NCBI GenBank assembly: GCA_964421755.1
Contig: CAYQYP010000061.1
Coordinates: forward strand, 30,821-94,820
Direction of reading: 5' to 3'
Length of the DNA stretch: 64,000 bases
From: CAVUUN01 sp964421755
GTDB taxonomy: Bacteria > Acidobacteriota > UBA6911 > RPQK01
A program made the position numbers and the translations under genes. The notes beneath the pieces were generated by a model. It made no database searches, was not told the DNA's origin, and saw nothing but the letters and a program-made list of their open reading frames with translations. Below, piece after piece: positions 24,661 through 33,880 of the stretch; the first letter of the stretch is position 1; each line of letters begins with the position of its first letter.

Positions 24661-25968
24661 TTAGCTGCCGCCTCCATCGCGGGCAGGCGCCGGTGCCTGA
24701 TACGACTGGATGATCGCCTGGTAAACCGCAGCCCTGAATTTTGGCTGGAGGTCGACTTTCGCCGGCATCAGTTGAGTCATGAAAACGGCCACCAATTTTT
24801 CAACTGGGTCGACCCAGTAGGTCGTGTAGTAGGCGCCGCCCCATCCGAACGCACCTACACTGCCCGGTTCTCCCGCCTTTCCCAGGTGTTCGATTACCCA
24901 AAAGCCCAGACCGAAGCCGGTGTTCCCGTTATTGTGCAAGTCGCCCACATGGTTGACCGTCATGAGCTGGACGGTTTTCGGACCGAGAATCCGGGCCCCC
25001 TCGAGTTCTCCCCCATTGAGCAGCATCTGCAGGAACCGGGCGTAGTCCTCCGCGGTGGCAAGCAGTCCCGCGCCGCCTGAGTAGGATACCTGTGGCCCTT
25101 TCACGTAGTCATTTTCCGTGGCCTTCTGAACCAGCTTGATGCGTCCGTCCTCGCCTGATGCGTAGACCGGTGTGAAGCGACCGATCTTATCCTGCGGAAG
25201 GTAGAAGTGCGTATCGACCATCTTCAGCGGATCGGTGATCCGGCTTTTGATGAAATCGGCCAGGCTCATTCCCGATACCTTTTCGACGACGTGCCCAAGA
25301 ATGTCCGTGTTGAAACCGTAGATAAACTTCTCGCCTGGTTGCGAATCGAATGGCAGGCCAGCGAGTGCCTTGATCGCTTCTCCCACCGGCCTCGTCTGGT
25401 CGGCAAAATACCAACCGTGCACATCGGCTGACTTGTAAAGCTCCTCGGCAGGACCCGATCCGTAGGAGATACCGGCGGTGTGCGTCAGCAGATCGCGAAT
25501 GGTTATTTCGCGTTTGGCCGGCACCGTGCTGTAGCCCTGTGAATCTTTCTCCGAGGCTTTGACAGCGACCCTGGAATTCTTGAACTCGGGGACGAACTTT
25601 GAGACCGGGTCGTTGAGCAGCAGTTCCCCCTCTTCATACAGGATCATGATCGCAACACTGGTCAGGGCCTTCGATTGCGAAGCTATGCGGAAGATGGCGT
25701 CGGTCGGCATGGGCGTGTTTGCTTCCACATCGAGCTTTCCGATTCCTTCGTAATGGACCACCTTGCCTTGCCGGGCAACCAGCGTCACAGCGCCGGCGAT
25801 CTTGCCATCACGAACGTATTCCTGCATGAGGGAACTGATTCGTCCCAGGCGTTCGGATGACATGCCGACTGTCTCAGCTTTCGCACGGGGCAGTTTCTGA
25901 CCAAAGGCGGAGGTAACCAAAACGAGCAGGACGACGCAAAGAACCGTTTGCTTCAGCGCTCTTTTCAT
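24661..25968 (-). CDS. Class C beta-lactamase-related serine hydrolase, exported
   Basis: This 435-residue protein has a signal peptide (MKRALKQTVLCVVLLVLVTS, cleavage near AFGQ). The catalytic Ser97-x-x-Lys100 is in RIASQSKALTS, the second-motif Tyr169 in HTAGISYGSG, and a third-motif-like GWGGAYYTTYWVDP lies near the C-terminus. Its relatives include esterases, D-aminopeptidases and EstB-type enzymes, so true beta-lactam hydrolysis is not implied. ATG 25968 has AGGCGG upstream; the longer frame is unsupported. It probably acts on periplasmic esters or D-amino peptides. Confidence 0.9.
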   Translation of the reverse strand: MKRALKQTVLCVVLLVLVTSAFGQKLPRAKAETVGMSSERLGRISSLMQEYVRDGKIAGAVTLVARQGKVVHYEGIGKLDVEANTPMPTDAIFRIASQSKALTSVAIMILYEEGELLLNDPVSKFVPEFKNSRVAVKASEKDSQGYSTVPAKREITIRDLLTHTAGISYGSGPAEELYKSADVHGWYFADQTRPVGEAIKALAGLPFDSQPGEKFIYGFNTDILGHVVEKVSGMSLADFIKSRITDPLKMVDTHFYLPQDKIGRFTPVYASGEDGRIKLVQKATENDYVKGPQVSYSGGAGLLATAEDYARFLQMLLNGGELEGARILGPKTVQLMTVNHVGDLHNNGNTGFGLGFWVIEHLGKAGEPGSVGAFGWGGAYYTTYWVDPVEKLVAVFMTQLMPAKVDLQPKFRAAVYQAIIQSYQAPAPARDGGGS

Positions 25969-26038
25969 GCCGCCTATCTTACCGCTGCGGTGAAGCGGAG
26001 GACCAGACGTAATGGCGAGTGGCGCCCACTTATTGACG

Positions 26039-26105
26039 TTGCAACTGGGCCGAAAAGCGGCGGATTCGCCGTTCAGAATCCGCCGCTTTTCGGCCCGGTT
26101 GGCAA
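26039..26105. repeat. Dispersed palindromic repeat, copy A (short form)
   Basis: This 67-bp palindrome has ends TTGCAACTGGGCCGAAAAGC and its inverted partner, which reads GCTTTTCGGCCCGGTTGGC. The arms carry GCGGCGGATTC / GAATCCGCCGC. It shares these arms with copies B (30429) and C (51972) but lacks their middle. It sits between the divergent serine hydrolase and lactonase genes. Confidence 0.88.
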
Positions 26106-26140
26106 TCACTGTCAGTTGCGTTAGGCTCGTTTTATCCACC

Positions 26141-27004
26141 ATGAAACTCCAAGACATCATTTCCCCAGGAACCGAGTTCCAGGTGCTTGGTACAGGGTAC
26201 GGATTCACAGAAGGGCCGGCGGCCGATGGGCTGGGCAACGTGTATTTTTCGGACGGACAAAACGACTCCATTCACTTTTGCGAGATCGGAAAGCCGATCA
26301 CGCTCTTCGTCGCGGACAGCACGGACGCCAACGGCATGATGTTCAACCATAAGGGAGAACTGCTGGTCTGTGAGGGCGCGGCTCATCGCATCGTCGCTAT
26401 CGACGTCCAGTCCAGGGCGAAACGCATTCTCGCCTCGCAAATCTATGGTACGCACTTCAACGAGCCAAACGACCTGAGCGTCGATGAGGTGGATGGATTT
26501 TACTTTACGGACCCTAATTATGGGCATCGCGGGCAAGCGACCGTAATGAAGGAGGACGCTTATTACTGCAGCCCAGAGGGCCGGGTCAGCCGCGTCTCTA
26601 CTGTTTGCGTGAAGCCGAATGGTGTTATTCTCTCGCCGGACGGTAAAGTACTGTACCTTGCCGACAACCGCGGAGAGCGGATCTACAAGTATGACGTAAC
26701 TGCACCTGGCCGGTTGACAAACGAACGAGGGTGGATCGAGCTCGGGGCGCGACCCGACGGCATGACGCTTGATGTTCACCGGAATCTGTATGTCGGATGC
26801 GGAGATGCCGGTGTTAAGGTCTACTCCCCCTCGGCTGAGTATATAGGCGCGATATCGGTTCCGTACGCGTCAAATCTGGTTTTTGGCGGCACTGATTTCA
26901 CCACCCTTTTCATCACTTCCCGCGACAAGTTGCTCTCTATTCGTACCCGGGTCGAAGGAATCAGGCCTCCGGGAAGTGGGCAGCGAACGCGACTAACGGG
27001 ATGA
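26141..27004 (+). CDS. SMP-30/gluconolactonase/LRE-like protein
   Basis: This 287-residue six-bladed beta-propeller has the entry motif FTEGPAADGLGNVYFSD, the metal site NEPNDLSVDEVDGFYFTDP and repeated blade motifs (GVILSPDGKVLYLADN, RPDGMTLDVHRNLYVG). No signal peptide is seen with ATG 26141; an upstream extension runs through the repeat and is not protein-like. The family hydrolyses sugar lactones such as gluconolactone. It is followed by a Gfo/Idh oxidoreductase that could produce such a lactone, a sensible functional pair. Confidence 0.9.
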   Translation: MKLQDIISPGTEFQVLGTGYGFTEGPAADGLGNVYFSDGQNDSIHFCEIGKPITLFVADSTDANGMMFNHKGELLVCEGAAHRIVAIDVQSRAKRILASQIYGTHFNEPNDLSVDEVDGFYFTDPNYGHRGQATVMKEDAYYCSPEGRVSRVSTVCVKPNGVILSPDGKVLYLADNRGERIYKYDVTAPGRLTNERGWIELGARPDGMTLDVHRNLYVGCGDAGVKVYSPSAEYIGAISVPYASNLVFGGTDFTTLFITSRDKLLSIRTRVEGIRPPGSGQRTRLTG

Positions 27005-27052
27005 CAGGGCGTCGCGCTTCGCATATGATCCGTACTTCGAAAGGATTCGACA

Positions 27053-28372
27053 ATGGCGAGTGACAATAAGCAAAATCGTCGTGAGTTTCTCATTGGATCC
27101 GGGGCGCTCTTGACCGCGGCCGTCGGCTTCCCGACGATCGTCCCCAGTAATGTGCTCGGGCGAGGCGCGGGGGTGGCTCCGAGTAACCAGGTGATTCTCG
27201 CCTGCATCGGAGTCGGCTGGCAGGGCACATCCAACATGGAAACCTTCCTCGAGGACAATAACGCCCGCATTGTTGCGGTCTGCGACATCGACAAGGAGCA
27301 CCTGGAGAATGCTCGCGACATCGTCAACAAGGCCTACGGGAACAGCGACTGCCGGACCTTTCACAACTACGAAGATGTAATCGGGCGGCAGGATATCGAT
27401 GCGCTTTCGCTCGGGCTCCCCGACCACTGGCATGCCATTCCTGCCGTCGCGGCCGCTGCAGCAGGCAAGGATATTTACGGTGAGAAGCCATTGGCACACA
27501 ACTGGGCGGAGGGCCGCGCCATCTGCGACGCTGTCAAGCGCTACGGACGGGTCTGGCAAACCGGAAGCTGGCAACGCTCGATTGACAATTTTCGCTTCGG
27601 ATGCGAGTTGGTGCTGAACGGGCGCATCGGAAAGGTCCATACGATCGAGGTTGGACTCCCCGATGGGCATACCGATTTCGCCGGAACCAGAGGTCTGGAA
27701 GACCCCGGCCCACCTCCGCCCACCCTCGATTACGAACGATGGCTAGGTCCTGCCCCCTTCGCTCCCTACTGCGTGGCGCGAGTCCACAAGAACTGGCGGT
27801 GGAACCTCGATTACGCCGGAGGCCAGATTATGGATTGGGTCGGACATCATGTCGACATCGGCCACTGGGGCGCTGGTCTGGACTACGAGGGGCCTGTCAA
27901 GGTGGATGGCGAGGGAACCTACCCAGACCGTGGAAAGCTCTGGAACACAGCTACCCGATACAGGGTCAATGCAAAGTATGCAAATGGGATCAAGATGATC
28001 ATCGCCGGAGGCCACTCGGACATCCGAAGCGGCACAAAATGGATCGGCGATCAGGGATGGGTTTGGGTAAATCGGGGAGCCATCGATGCCGAACCGAAGA
28101 GCCTGCTGAAGGTCAAGCTGGCACCCGGCGACATTCACCTGTTTCGGTCACCCGGTCACACCCGCGAGTTCATTCAGTGCGTTAAGAGCAGGGGCCTGAC
28201 TCTTTGTCCGGCCGAAGTCGCTCACCGTTCTGCGACTCCGGGATTCCTGGGCCAGATCGCAATGCTGACCGGCCGGGAAATCACGTGGGATCCGGTCAAC
28301 GAGAAGATTCTGGGAGACCCTCAAGCCGAGCGATTGTTGTCCAGACCCATGCGCAGCCCGTGGCACCTTTAG
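27053..28372 (+). CDS. Gfo/Idh/MocA family oxidoreductase with Tat signal
   Basis: This 439-residue protein begins MASDNKQNRREFLIGSGALL, a Tat signal (NRREFL), and then VILACIGVGWQG, the NAD-binding strand. KDIYGEKPLAHNWAEG supplies the family's EKP catalytic Lys. A C-terminal beta-sheet substrate domain with WRWNLDYAGGQIMDWVGHHVDIGHWG follows. It lies 48 bases after the lactonase-like gene and is probably in the same transcript, suggesting periplasmic sugar oxidation then lactone opening. It is a distant paralogue of the product at 10237. Confidence 0.91.
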   Translation: MASDNKQNRREFLIGSGALLTAAVGFPTIVPSNVLGRGAGVAPSNQVILACIGVGWQGTSNMETFLEDNNARIVAVCDIDKEHLENARDIVNKAYGNSDCRTFHNYEDVIGRQDIDALSLGLPDHWHAIPAVAAAAAGKDIYGEKPLAHNWAEGRAICDAVKRYGRVWQTGSWQRSIDNFRFGCELVLNGRIGKVHTIEVGLPDGHTDFAGTRGLEDPGPPPPTLDYERWLGPAPFAPYCVARVHKNWRWNLDYAGGQIMDWVGHHVDIGHWGAGLDYEGPVKVDGEGTYPDRGKLWNTATRYRVNAKYANGIKMIIAGGHSDIRSGTKWIGDQGWVWVNRGAIDAEPKSLLKVKLAPGDIHLFRSPGHTREFIQCVKSRGLTLCPAEVAHRSATPGFLGQIAMLTGREITWDPVNEKILGDPQAERLLSRPMRSPWHL

Positions 28373-28404
28373 GATTTTCGGCAGCACATATTTCGGAGAA
28401 TAGT

Positions 28405-30417
28405 ATGAGGAATCGTAACGTTCCGCTGGTTATTTCGCTGATGCTGTTGACGCTGGTGTTTCCTGGTGGCCTGCTCGCCCTCCAACAGCCGGGGACGAGC
28501 CAGGAAGCCGTGAAGGCGCCTGCAACCCTTGCCGACTTGGAGCCGTTCCTGACTCAGGTCGCTTCCTACAAGTATGGTCAGGATCGCAAGCCGCTTGCCG
28601 CTGTAATTGAGTTCGTTCGCAATGCATACGTATCTGGAAAAGAAGTACCCGAGTTAGAGAAGAGGCTTGTCCAAATGCTTTCGTCGGCTGGGACCGAGGA
28701 TGGCAAGCGTTTCGTGTGCGAACAGTTAAGCCTGATCGGGACCGCGGCCGCCGTGCCGGTTCTTTCCGGAATGTTGGCTGACCCCAAGAGTTCGGATATG
28801 GCCCGGTACGCGCTCGAGCGCATCAGCGATCCGGAAGCCAGCGAGGCTCTGGTCAAGGCTTTGAGCTCTACAACCGGCAAGGTGCGAATCGGAGTGATCA
28901 ACAGCCTGGGGCGACGCGGCGATTCGCGGGCGCCGGTCGTTGGCGCTCTTAAACCGTTCATCTCGAACCGGGATGAGGACACGGCGGTCGCCGCAATAAC
29001 GGCTGTCGGCTTTATCGGCAATGTGGAGGCGGCCGTTCTGCTCGCCGATGCCCGTCGGAAAGCCTCGTCTTCTCTGCGGTTGAGGACCACAGATGCCTAT
29101 CTGAACTGTGCCGAACGTATGGCGAAGGGTGGCGACAGGGGATCGGCGGTTAAGATCTACCAGGAGCTTAACTCGGCGCTCGAGACTCCCCTGGTCCAAA
29201 TCGCGGCGCTTCGCGGCATCGCGGCCTTGGAAGGGGCGGGAGCCAAAACTGCGCTCGTGGCCGCGCTCGACAAGGGGCGTCCCGTCGTCCAGGCGGGAGT
29301 GGTCCGCCTGCTCGCGGCGCTGCCTGGAGAGGCGACGACCGGGCTGCTCGTGGAGCGCTACGGCAAATTGCCGCCGAGCGTCCAGGCCCAGGTCCTGTCG
29401 GCGCTCGTCGACCGGGGGGATCCCGGTGCCAAGGGACTGGTCCAGCAGGCCGCCAGTAGCCCGGAGCTCAATATTCGCGTGGCCGCCATCGAGGGAATGA
29501 GCAAGGTCGGCGACTCTTCGGCGGTCGTCTTCCTTGCCGAGCGTGCCGCAAACACCCAGGATCCGGAGAAGGGTGCCGCCCGCTTCAGCTTGTACCGGTT
29601 GGCTGGCGCCGATGTAGACCAGACCATCCTCGGGAGCCTCGAGGTGTCGGACCCGAAAGTAAAGACGGAGCTGATTCGTGCTATCGGCGAACGCAGGATC
29701 TACTCGGGGATCGATGCCCTGCTCAAGGCGGCTGGGGATGCAAATTCCCAGGTGAGGAGGGAGTCATTCCGCGCCTTGAGGGAGACGGCGGGTGCGGAAC
29801 AGATGCCTCAGTTGGTGTCGCTGCTCGTGGCCGCTAAGCCGGGTGCGGAACGCACCGATGCCGAGGCCGCCGTTGTGGCGGTCATTCGAAGAAGTGAGAA
29901 CAGGACGCTCGTTGATCAGGTGGCCTCTGCATTGCCGAAAGCCACGGATCCTGAGGCCAAGTCTTCGCTCCTGCTGGTGCTCGGAACTGTCGGAAGTCGG
30001 TCGTCTTTACCGCTTCTGAAGGATGCGCTGAAGAGCACCGAGGATGATGTCCGACGCGGAGCCATCCTGGGACTGTCACAGTGGCCTGGCCCCGAGCCTA
30101 TTCCCGATCTGCTGGAAGTTGCCAAGAACGACCCGAGCGAGACCCATCGCGTGCTCGCTCTTCGGGCTTACATCCGCCTGGTCGCCCGGCCCCGCTTCAG
30201 AAGCCGTTCCGAAACTGCCAAAATGCTCGGTGAAGCGCTGAAAATCGCCCAGGAGGATGCGGAGAAACGCGCCGTTCTGGCCGCTTTGCCTGATTTCGCG
30301 TCGCCCGAGGCACTGCAGTTGGCCGAAGGATTAAAAAAGGAAGCCAACCTCGCCGGCGAGGCGAACGTCGCGGTCGAAAAAATCAAGACCGCCCTGGCAG
30401 CCCAGCCGCAGCGCTAG
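28405..30417 (+). CDS. Exported HEAT-repeat protein
   Basis: This 670-residue protein has a signal peptide (MRNRNVPLVISLMLLTLVFP, to about LLALQQ). The remainder is alpha-helical repeats of about 31 residues, such as AAVPVLSGMLADPKSSDMARYALERI and REALVKALSST-type units (HEAT/PBS-lyase-like). The family provides protein-binding scaffolds; no catalytic domain is seen. ATG 28405 has CGGAG just upstream. It follows the Gfo/Idh gene by 32 bases, so it belongs to the same operon and may form part of the same periplasmic assembly, an association from position only. Confidence 0.88.
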   Translation: MRNRNVPLVISLMLLTLVFPGGLLALQQPGTSQEAVKAPATLADLEPFLTQVASYKYGQDRKPLAAVIEFVRNAYVSGKEVPELEKRLVQMLSSAGTEDGKRFVCEQLSLIGTAAAVPVLSGMLADPKSSDMARYALERISDPEASEALVKALSSTTGKVRIGVINSLGRRGDSRAPVVGALKPFISNRDEDTAVAAITAVGFIGNVEAAVLLADARRKASSSLRLRTTDAYLNCAERMAKGGDRGSAVKIYQELNSALETPLVQIAALRGIAALEGAGAKTALVAALDKGRPVVQAGVVRLLAALPGEATTGLLVERYGKLPPSVQAQVLSALVDRGDPGAKGLVQQAASSPELNIRVAAIEGMSKVGDSSAVVFLAERAANTQDPEKGAARFSLYRLAGADVDQTILGSLEVSDPKVKTELIRAIGERRIYSGIDALLKAAGDANSQVRRESFRALRETAGAEQMPQLVSLLVAAKPGAERTDAEAAVVAVIRRSENRTLVDQVASALPKATDPEAKSSLLLVLGTVGSRSSLPLLKDALKSTEDDVRRGAILGLSQWPGPEPIPDLLEVAKNDPSETHRVLALRAYIRLVARPRFRSRSETAKMLGEALKIAQEDAEKRAVLAALPDFASPEALQLAEGLKKEANLAGEANVAVEKIKTALAAQPQR

Positions 30418-30428
30418 GTTCTGAGCAG

Positions 30429-30560
30429 GACCGACCGGGCCGCAAAAGCGGCGGATTCTGAAAAGCGAATCCGTCCTGCGACTGCTCGCCGTGCGAAAGC
30501 GATCGGTTGTAGGGCGGATTCACTTTTCAGAATCCGCCGCTTTTGCGGCCCGGTTGGCAA
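30429..30560. repeat. Dispersed palindromic repeat, copy B (full ~130-bp form)
   Basis: The region 30418-30718 holds no gene. Arms of about 50 bases pair almost perfectly: GACCGGGCCGCAAAAGCGGC at the left and GCCGCTTTTGCGGCCCGGTT at the right. The arms also include GGATTCTGAAAAG / CTTTTCAGAATCC. The middle (GCGACTGCTCGCC then a GCGAAAGCGATCGG-like stretch) closely resembles copy C. It lies between the HEAT-protein gene and the Omp85-type gene. Confidence 0.9.
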
Positions 30561-30638
30561 CCATTTACCGCCAAGAGTGTAATCAACTGAACGGTTTCCG
30601 CTATTTAGGCGGCTTCTGCCCCCAACCTGCCGTCCGAT

Positions 30639-30667
30639 TTGCATTTAGCGCCTCAACTGTTGATAAT
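30639..30667 (+). promoter_or_regulatory. Candidate sigma-70 promoter for the Omp85-type gene
   Basis: TTGCAT (30639-30644) and GATAAT (30662-30667) are 17 bases apart and lie about 52 bases before ATG 30719. The decamer TTGATAATCT containing this -10 is repeated exactly at 30709-30718, directly against the start codon. The gene therefore has no normal ribosome-binding site, and the repeat may be an operator. Confidence 0.4.
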
Positions 30668-30718
30668 CTCCGTAATACCTGCGCGTTCTCTGGTACGCAA
30701 CCTATTAATTGATAATCT

Positions 30719-32101
30719 ATGAAAAGCCAGATCAGCAGAACCGTTACTTTTTGGACGATTGCCGCATTCGTCTCCTTCGGCGTTGGGACAGGGCTGGCGG
30801 GACAATCACAGACTGAAGCTGCACCGGGGCAATCCGGTTCGCCGGCACCCCTTCCGACTACCGAATCCTCGCCGGACCAGTCGGACAGCAGGATTGAGGA
30901 GCTCAAAGCTCGACGGCGTGCCCAGGCAGGCAAGTCGCGGGAGAAACATCTGTCCGGGTTCGAACGCGGCTTAGCCGAAATGGAAAAGACACGGTTCTAC
31001 AGGATCCTGAACTTTAATTACAGAGGACTGTATCCTCAATTCGCCACCCTGAGCACCGGATCAGGCTTTGCTCCGGGAGCGCGTTTCTGGCGACCGAATA
31101 TCGCGGGGTTGCCGCTTGACCTGCAGGCTTCCGGTGCCTATTCGTTCAATGGTTATCAACGTTACGGCCTGCAGTTCGGACACATCCAGAAGCGGGGCAG
31201 TTCCTTCAGCTTGGAAGGAGTCGGGATTGGGGCGGCCGCGCAGTTCGACGAGGCTACGCCCAAGGAACCGGGTTTTTTCCTCTATGGGGATCTAACCTAC
31301 CGGTTTTATCCACAGGAAGATTTCTTCGGCCTCGGACCGTCTTCACTAGACGCTGACCGCACCGACTTTCTGCAGGAGGACATGTCCTACGACGCAGTTG
31401 GCGGCTGGCAGGTGAACCGGTGGTTGGGTGCGGCTGTCCGGCTTGGCTACCTTCAGGTCAACGTCAACCGGGGAACGGACGGGCGGTTTCCGGACACGCA
31501 AGACCTGTTCACCGACCTGCAGGCGCCTGGTCTGGACCGCCAGCCTGATTTTCTGGATATCACCGGCGCGGTTCTGATCGATTACCGCGATCGCCCGGGC
31601 AACCCGCACAAGGGGGGGATGATCGGGTTCTATCTTTCCCGGCATGACGAGAGGAAAGGGCATGAGTTTGAATTCAAACGGGCAGCGTTGGACATCCGGC
31701 AGTTCATCCCGCTTTTCTCCGAGCAGAGAGTCATAGCCGTGCGGTTTTTCACCTCAGCGGATGATGCTGACAACGGAAGTCGCATCCCGTTCTTCCTCGA
31801 GGAGCACCTGGGCGGATCGGAGACCTTGCGCGGTTTCAGGGAGTTTCGCTTTCGTGATCAACGGCTCATGTACCTGTCCGCTGAGTACCGTTGGGAAGCC
31901 GCCCACTTCCTCGAACTGGCGCTCTTCTATGATACGGGCAAGGTCTTCTCGCAACGGTCCGACTTCAAGTTCGACAACATGGAGAAGAGCATCGGGGGGG
32001 GCATCCGGTTCAAAACACCGCACGCAACCGTCCTGAGGATCGACATGGGACGAAGCGACGAGGGCAACCGATTTTTCTTCAAGTTTGGGCCTTCTTTCTA
32101 G
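30719..32101 (+). CDS. Omp85/BamA-type outer-membrane beta-barrel protein without POTRA domains
   Basis: This 460-residue protein has a signal peptide (to about GLAGQSQ), a short Pro/Ser linker and a charged helix (RIEELKARRRAQAGK). The rest is a C-terminal surface-antigen (D15) barrel. The barrel lock motif GSETLRGFREF is present and the protein ends with an aromatic residue (FFFKFGPSF), as outer-membrane barrels do. No POTRA domain fits in the short N-terminal part. The next gene starts 9 bases later and encodes a secreted kinase-like protein, suggesting a joint function. Confidence 0.87.
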   Translation: MKSQISRTVTFWTIAAFVSFGVGTGLAGQSQTEAAPGQSGSPAPLPTTESSPDQSDSRIEELKARRRAQAGKSREKHLSGFERGLAEMEKTRFYRILNFNYRGLYPQFATLSTGSGFAPGARFWRPNIAGLPLDLQASGAYSFNGYQRYGLQFGHIQKRGSSFSLEGVGIGAAAQFDEATPKEPGFFLYGDLTYRFYPQEDFFGLGPSSLDADRTDFLQEDMSYDAVGGWQVNRWLGAAVRLGYLQVNVNRGTDGRFPDTQDLFTDLQAPGLDRQPDFLDITGAVLIDYRDRPGNPHKGGMIGFYLSRHDERKGHEFEFKRAALDIRQFIPLFSEQRVIAVRFFTSADDADNGSRIPFFLEEHLGGSETLRGFREFRFRDQRLMYLSAEYRWEAAHFLELALFYDTGKVFSQRSDFKFDNMEKSIGGGIRFKTPHATVLRIDMGRSDEGNRFFFKFGPSF

Positions 32102-32110
32102 CGAGTCGAT

Positions 32111-33832
32111 ATGAAGAGGAAAGCAAGGGCAACGATAAGGTTCTGTCTGGTTCTAGTCTTGTCGACGGCCTGGCTCACGGCGGCGCCGCAGAAATTCAAG
32201 AGCGACGATCCGATCTGGGTAGACCCGGACAACCTGCCGATTCCGCAGCCGGAAGAACAAGACGATCGCAGCCAGATTCTCGATTTGATCGAGAACACGT
32301 TCACCCACAAGCCGGATGACATCATCCCTCGGGCGGAGAACATCAATACGCTCGGGGAAGTCCCCGATTCCTCGTGGTTCACCAATCGAATGGGTCGAAG
32401 GATTCTGAACGTGGAGGAACTCGTACGCGGTCCGGACCGCGGGAACGGGCCGGACGTCAGCCAACCGTGGACCATCATTAGTGCCAAGACAGAGGGCATC
32501 ACTCCGGGTTTCAGGATTCGAGACGCGCGGGGCGACGTCTATCACATCAAGTTTGATCCCGCCGATAACGACCAGCTCGCCACGTCGAGTGAAGTGATCT
32601 GCACAAAGCTTTTCCACGCCTTCGGGTATTACGTCCCGGAGAATTACCTGGCCTTCGTCACCCGAGAGATGATCCGAATCGATGAGAAGGCTGAGAAGCC
32701 CGCGAAAATCACGGATGAGAACGGGAAGGAGCGAAGGCTTACCGAAAGGGACGTCGACCGAATCTTCGAGCGAATCGCCGTCCGCGCTGATGGGCGCGTT
32801 CAATGCGTCGCGAGCCTCAACATCGAGGGGGGTCTGATCGGGCCTTTCAAATACTACGGGCTCCGATCGGACGACCCGAATGATATCTTCCCGCACGAGC
32901 ATCGCAGGGAGCTGCGCGGGCTCCGGGTCTTTTCCGCATGGCTGAACCACGATGATTCCAGGAGCATGAACACAAAAGATTTCTTCATCCCGGAGCCTGG
33001 GACAGGTCCCACTTCCAAGTCGGAAAACTCCGCGGGGGAAGTGGAGCCCAAGGAACCCAAAGAACCGAAGATGGGGTTCATCAGACACTACCTGATCGAC
33101 TTTGGTTCGTGCCTGGGAAGCGGGAGCGTCCAGATCCAGGGGCGGCGAGCGGGAAACGAGTATCGGTTGGAATGGACCCCGATGCTGAAATCCGCCCTCA
33201 CCTTCGGTTTGTGGGATCGGCCCTGGCGGTACATCGACTATCCGGACTATCCGTCAATCGGGCGCTTTGAATCTGACTATTTTCATCCCGCGCGGTGGAA
33301 ACCGGAGTATCCCAACCCGGCGTTTGAGCGCATGACCGGCGAAGACGCCTTCTGGGCCACGCGCATTCTGATGCGCTTCACCGATGACATGCTGGCTGCA
33401 GTGGTGAGAACGGGACAGTGGCTCGACAGTGAGGCTGAACAGTACTTGCTGAAGACCCTGATCAGGCGACGGGACAAGATAGTCAAGTACTACCTTGGGC
33501 AGGTGAATCCGCTCGATGATTTTCGAATCGGCGAGGATCGTGGCAAGCCGGCCGTGACGTTCACCAACCTGGGGGAGAAGGCGGCAATCGCGCCGGCCTA
33601 TTCCTACGAGTGGCAGTGGTTCCGGTTCGACAACCGCACCGGTACGACGGAGAGTCTCGGACCGGTCACGGTGACAACGGCCGCTCCGGTGCCGCTTCCC
33701 GATGACCGCGGTGATTATCTCCTTTTGAAGATCAGGACAATCACTTCAGGCCAGGCAGGGTGGCGAAAAGACGTATTGGTTTATGTGAGGAACGAAAGCC
33801 AGAAGAAAGTTGTGGGGGTGGAGCGGGAATAG
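32111..33832 (+). CDS. Exported protein with kinase-fold-like motifs (HipA/CotH/FAM20-like?)
   Basis: This 573-residue protein has a signal peptide (MKRKARATIRFCLVLVLSTA, to about TAAPQ). Several residues fall in the order expected of an atypical protein kinase fold. Lys147 lies in VYHIKFDPADND and Glu161 in SSEVICTKLFHAFGYYVPEN. A His-Asp...Asn loop is in AWLNHDDSRSMNTKDF (His280, Asp281, Asp282, Asn287), and DFG occurs in YLIDFGSCLGSG (Asp330). I infer a kinase-like or pseudokinase fold; a named family was not recognised. A Glu/Lys/Pro-rich insert (about 300-320) separates the two halves. It is the second gene of an operon with an Omp85-type barrel. Confidence 0.62.
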   Translation: MKRKARATIRFCLVLVLSTAWLTAAPQKFKSDDPIWVDPDNLPIPQPEEQDDRSQILDLIENTFTHKPDDIIPRAENINTLGEVPDSSWFTNRMGRRILNVEELVRGPDRGNGPDVSQPWTIISAKTEGITPGFRIRDARGDVYHIKFDPADNDQLATSSEVICTKLFHAFGYYVPENYLAFVTREMIRIDEKAEKPAKITDENGKERRLTERDVDRIFERIAVRADGRVQCVASLNIEGGLIGPFKYYGLRSDDPNDIFPHEHRRELRGLRVFSAWLNHDDSRSMNTKDFFIPEPGTGPTSKSENSAGEVEPKEPKEPKMGFIRHYLIDFGSCLGSGSVQIQGRRAGNEYRLEWTPMLKSALTFGLWDRPWRYIDYPDYPSIGRFESDYFHPARWKPEYPNPAFERMTGEDAFWATRILMRFTDDMLAAVVRTGQWLDSEAEQYLLKTLIRRRDKIVKYYLGQVNPLDDFRIGEDRGKPAVTFTNLGEKAAIAPAYSYEWQWFRFDNRTGTTESLGPVTVTTAAPVPLPDDRGDYLLLKIRTITSGQAGWRKDVLVYVRNESQKKVVGVERE

Positions 33833-33880
33833 GAGCAGGAACCGGAAGAACCAAGGCGGTCTGCGGGACCTGTCCGCTTC

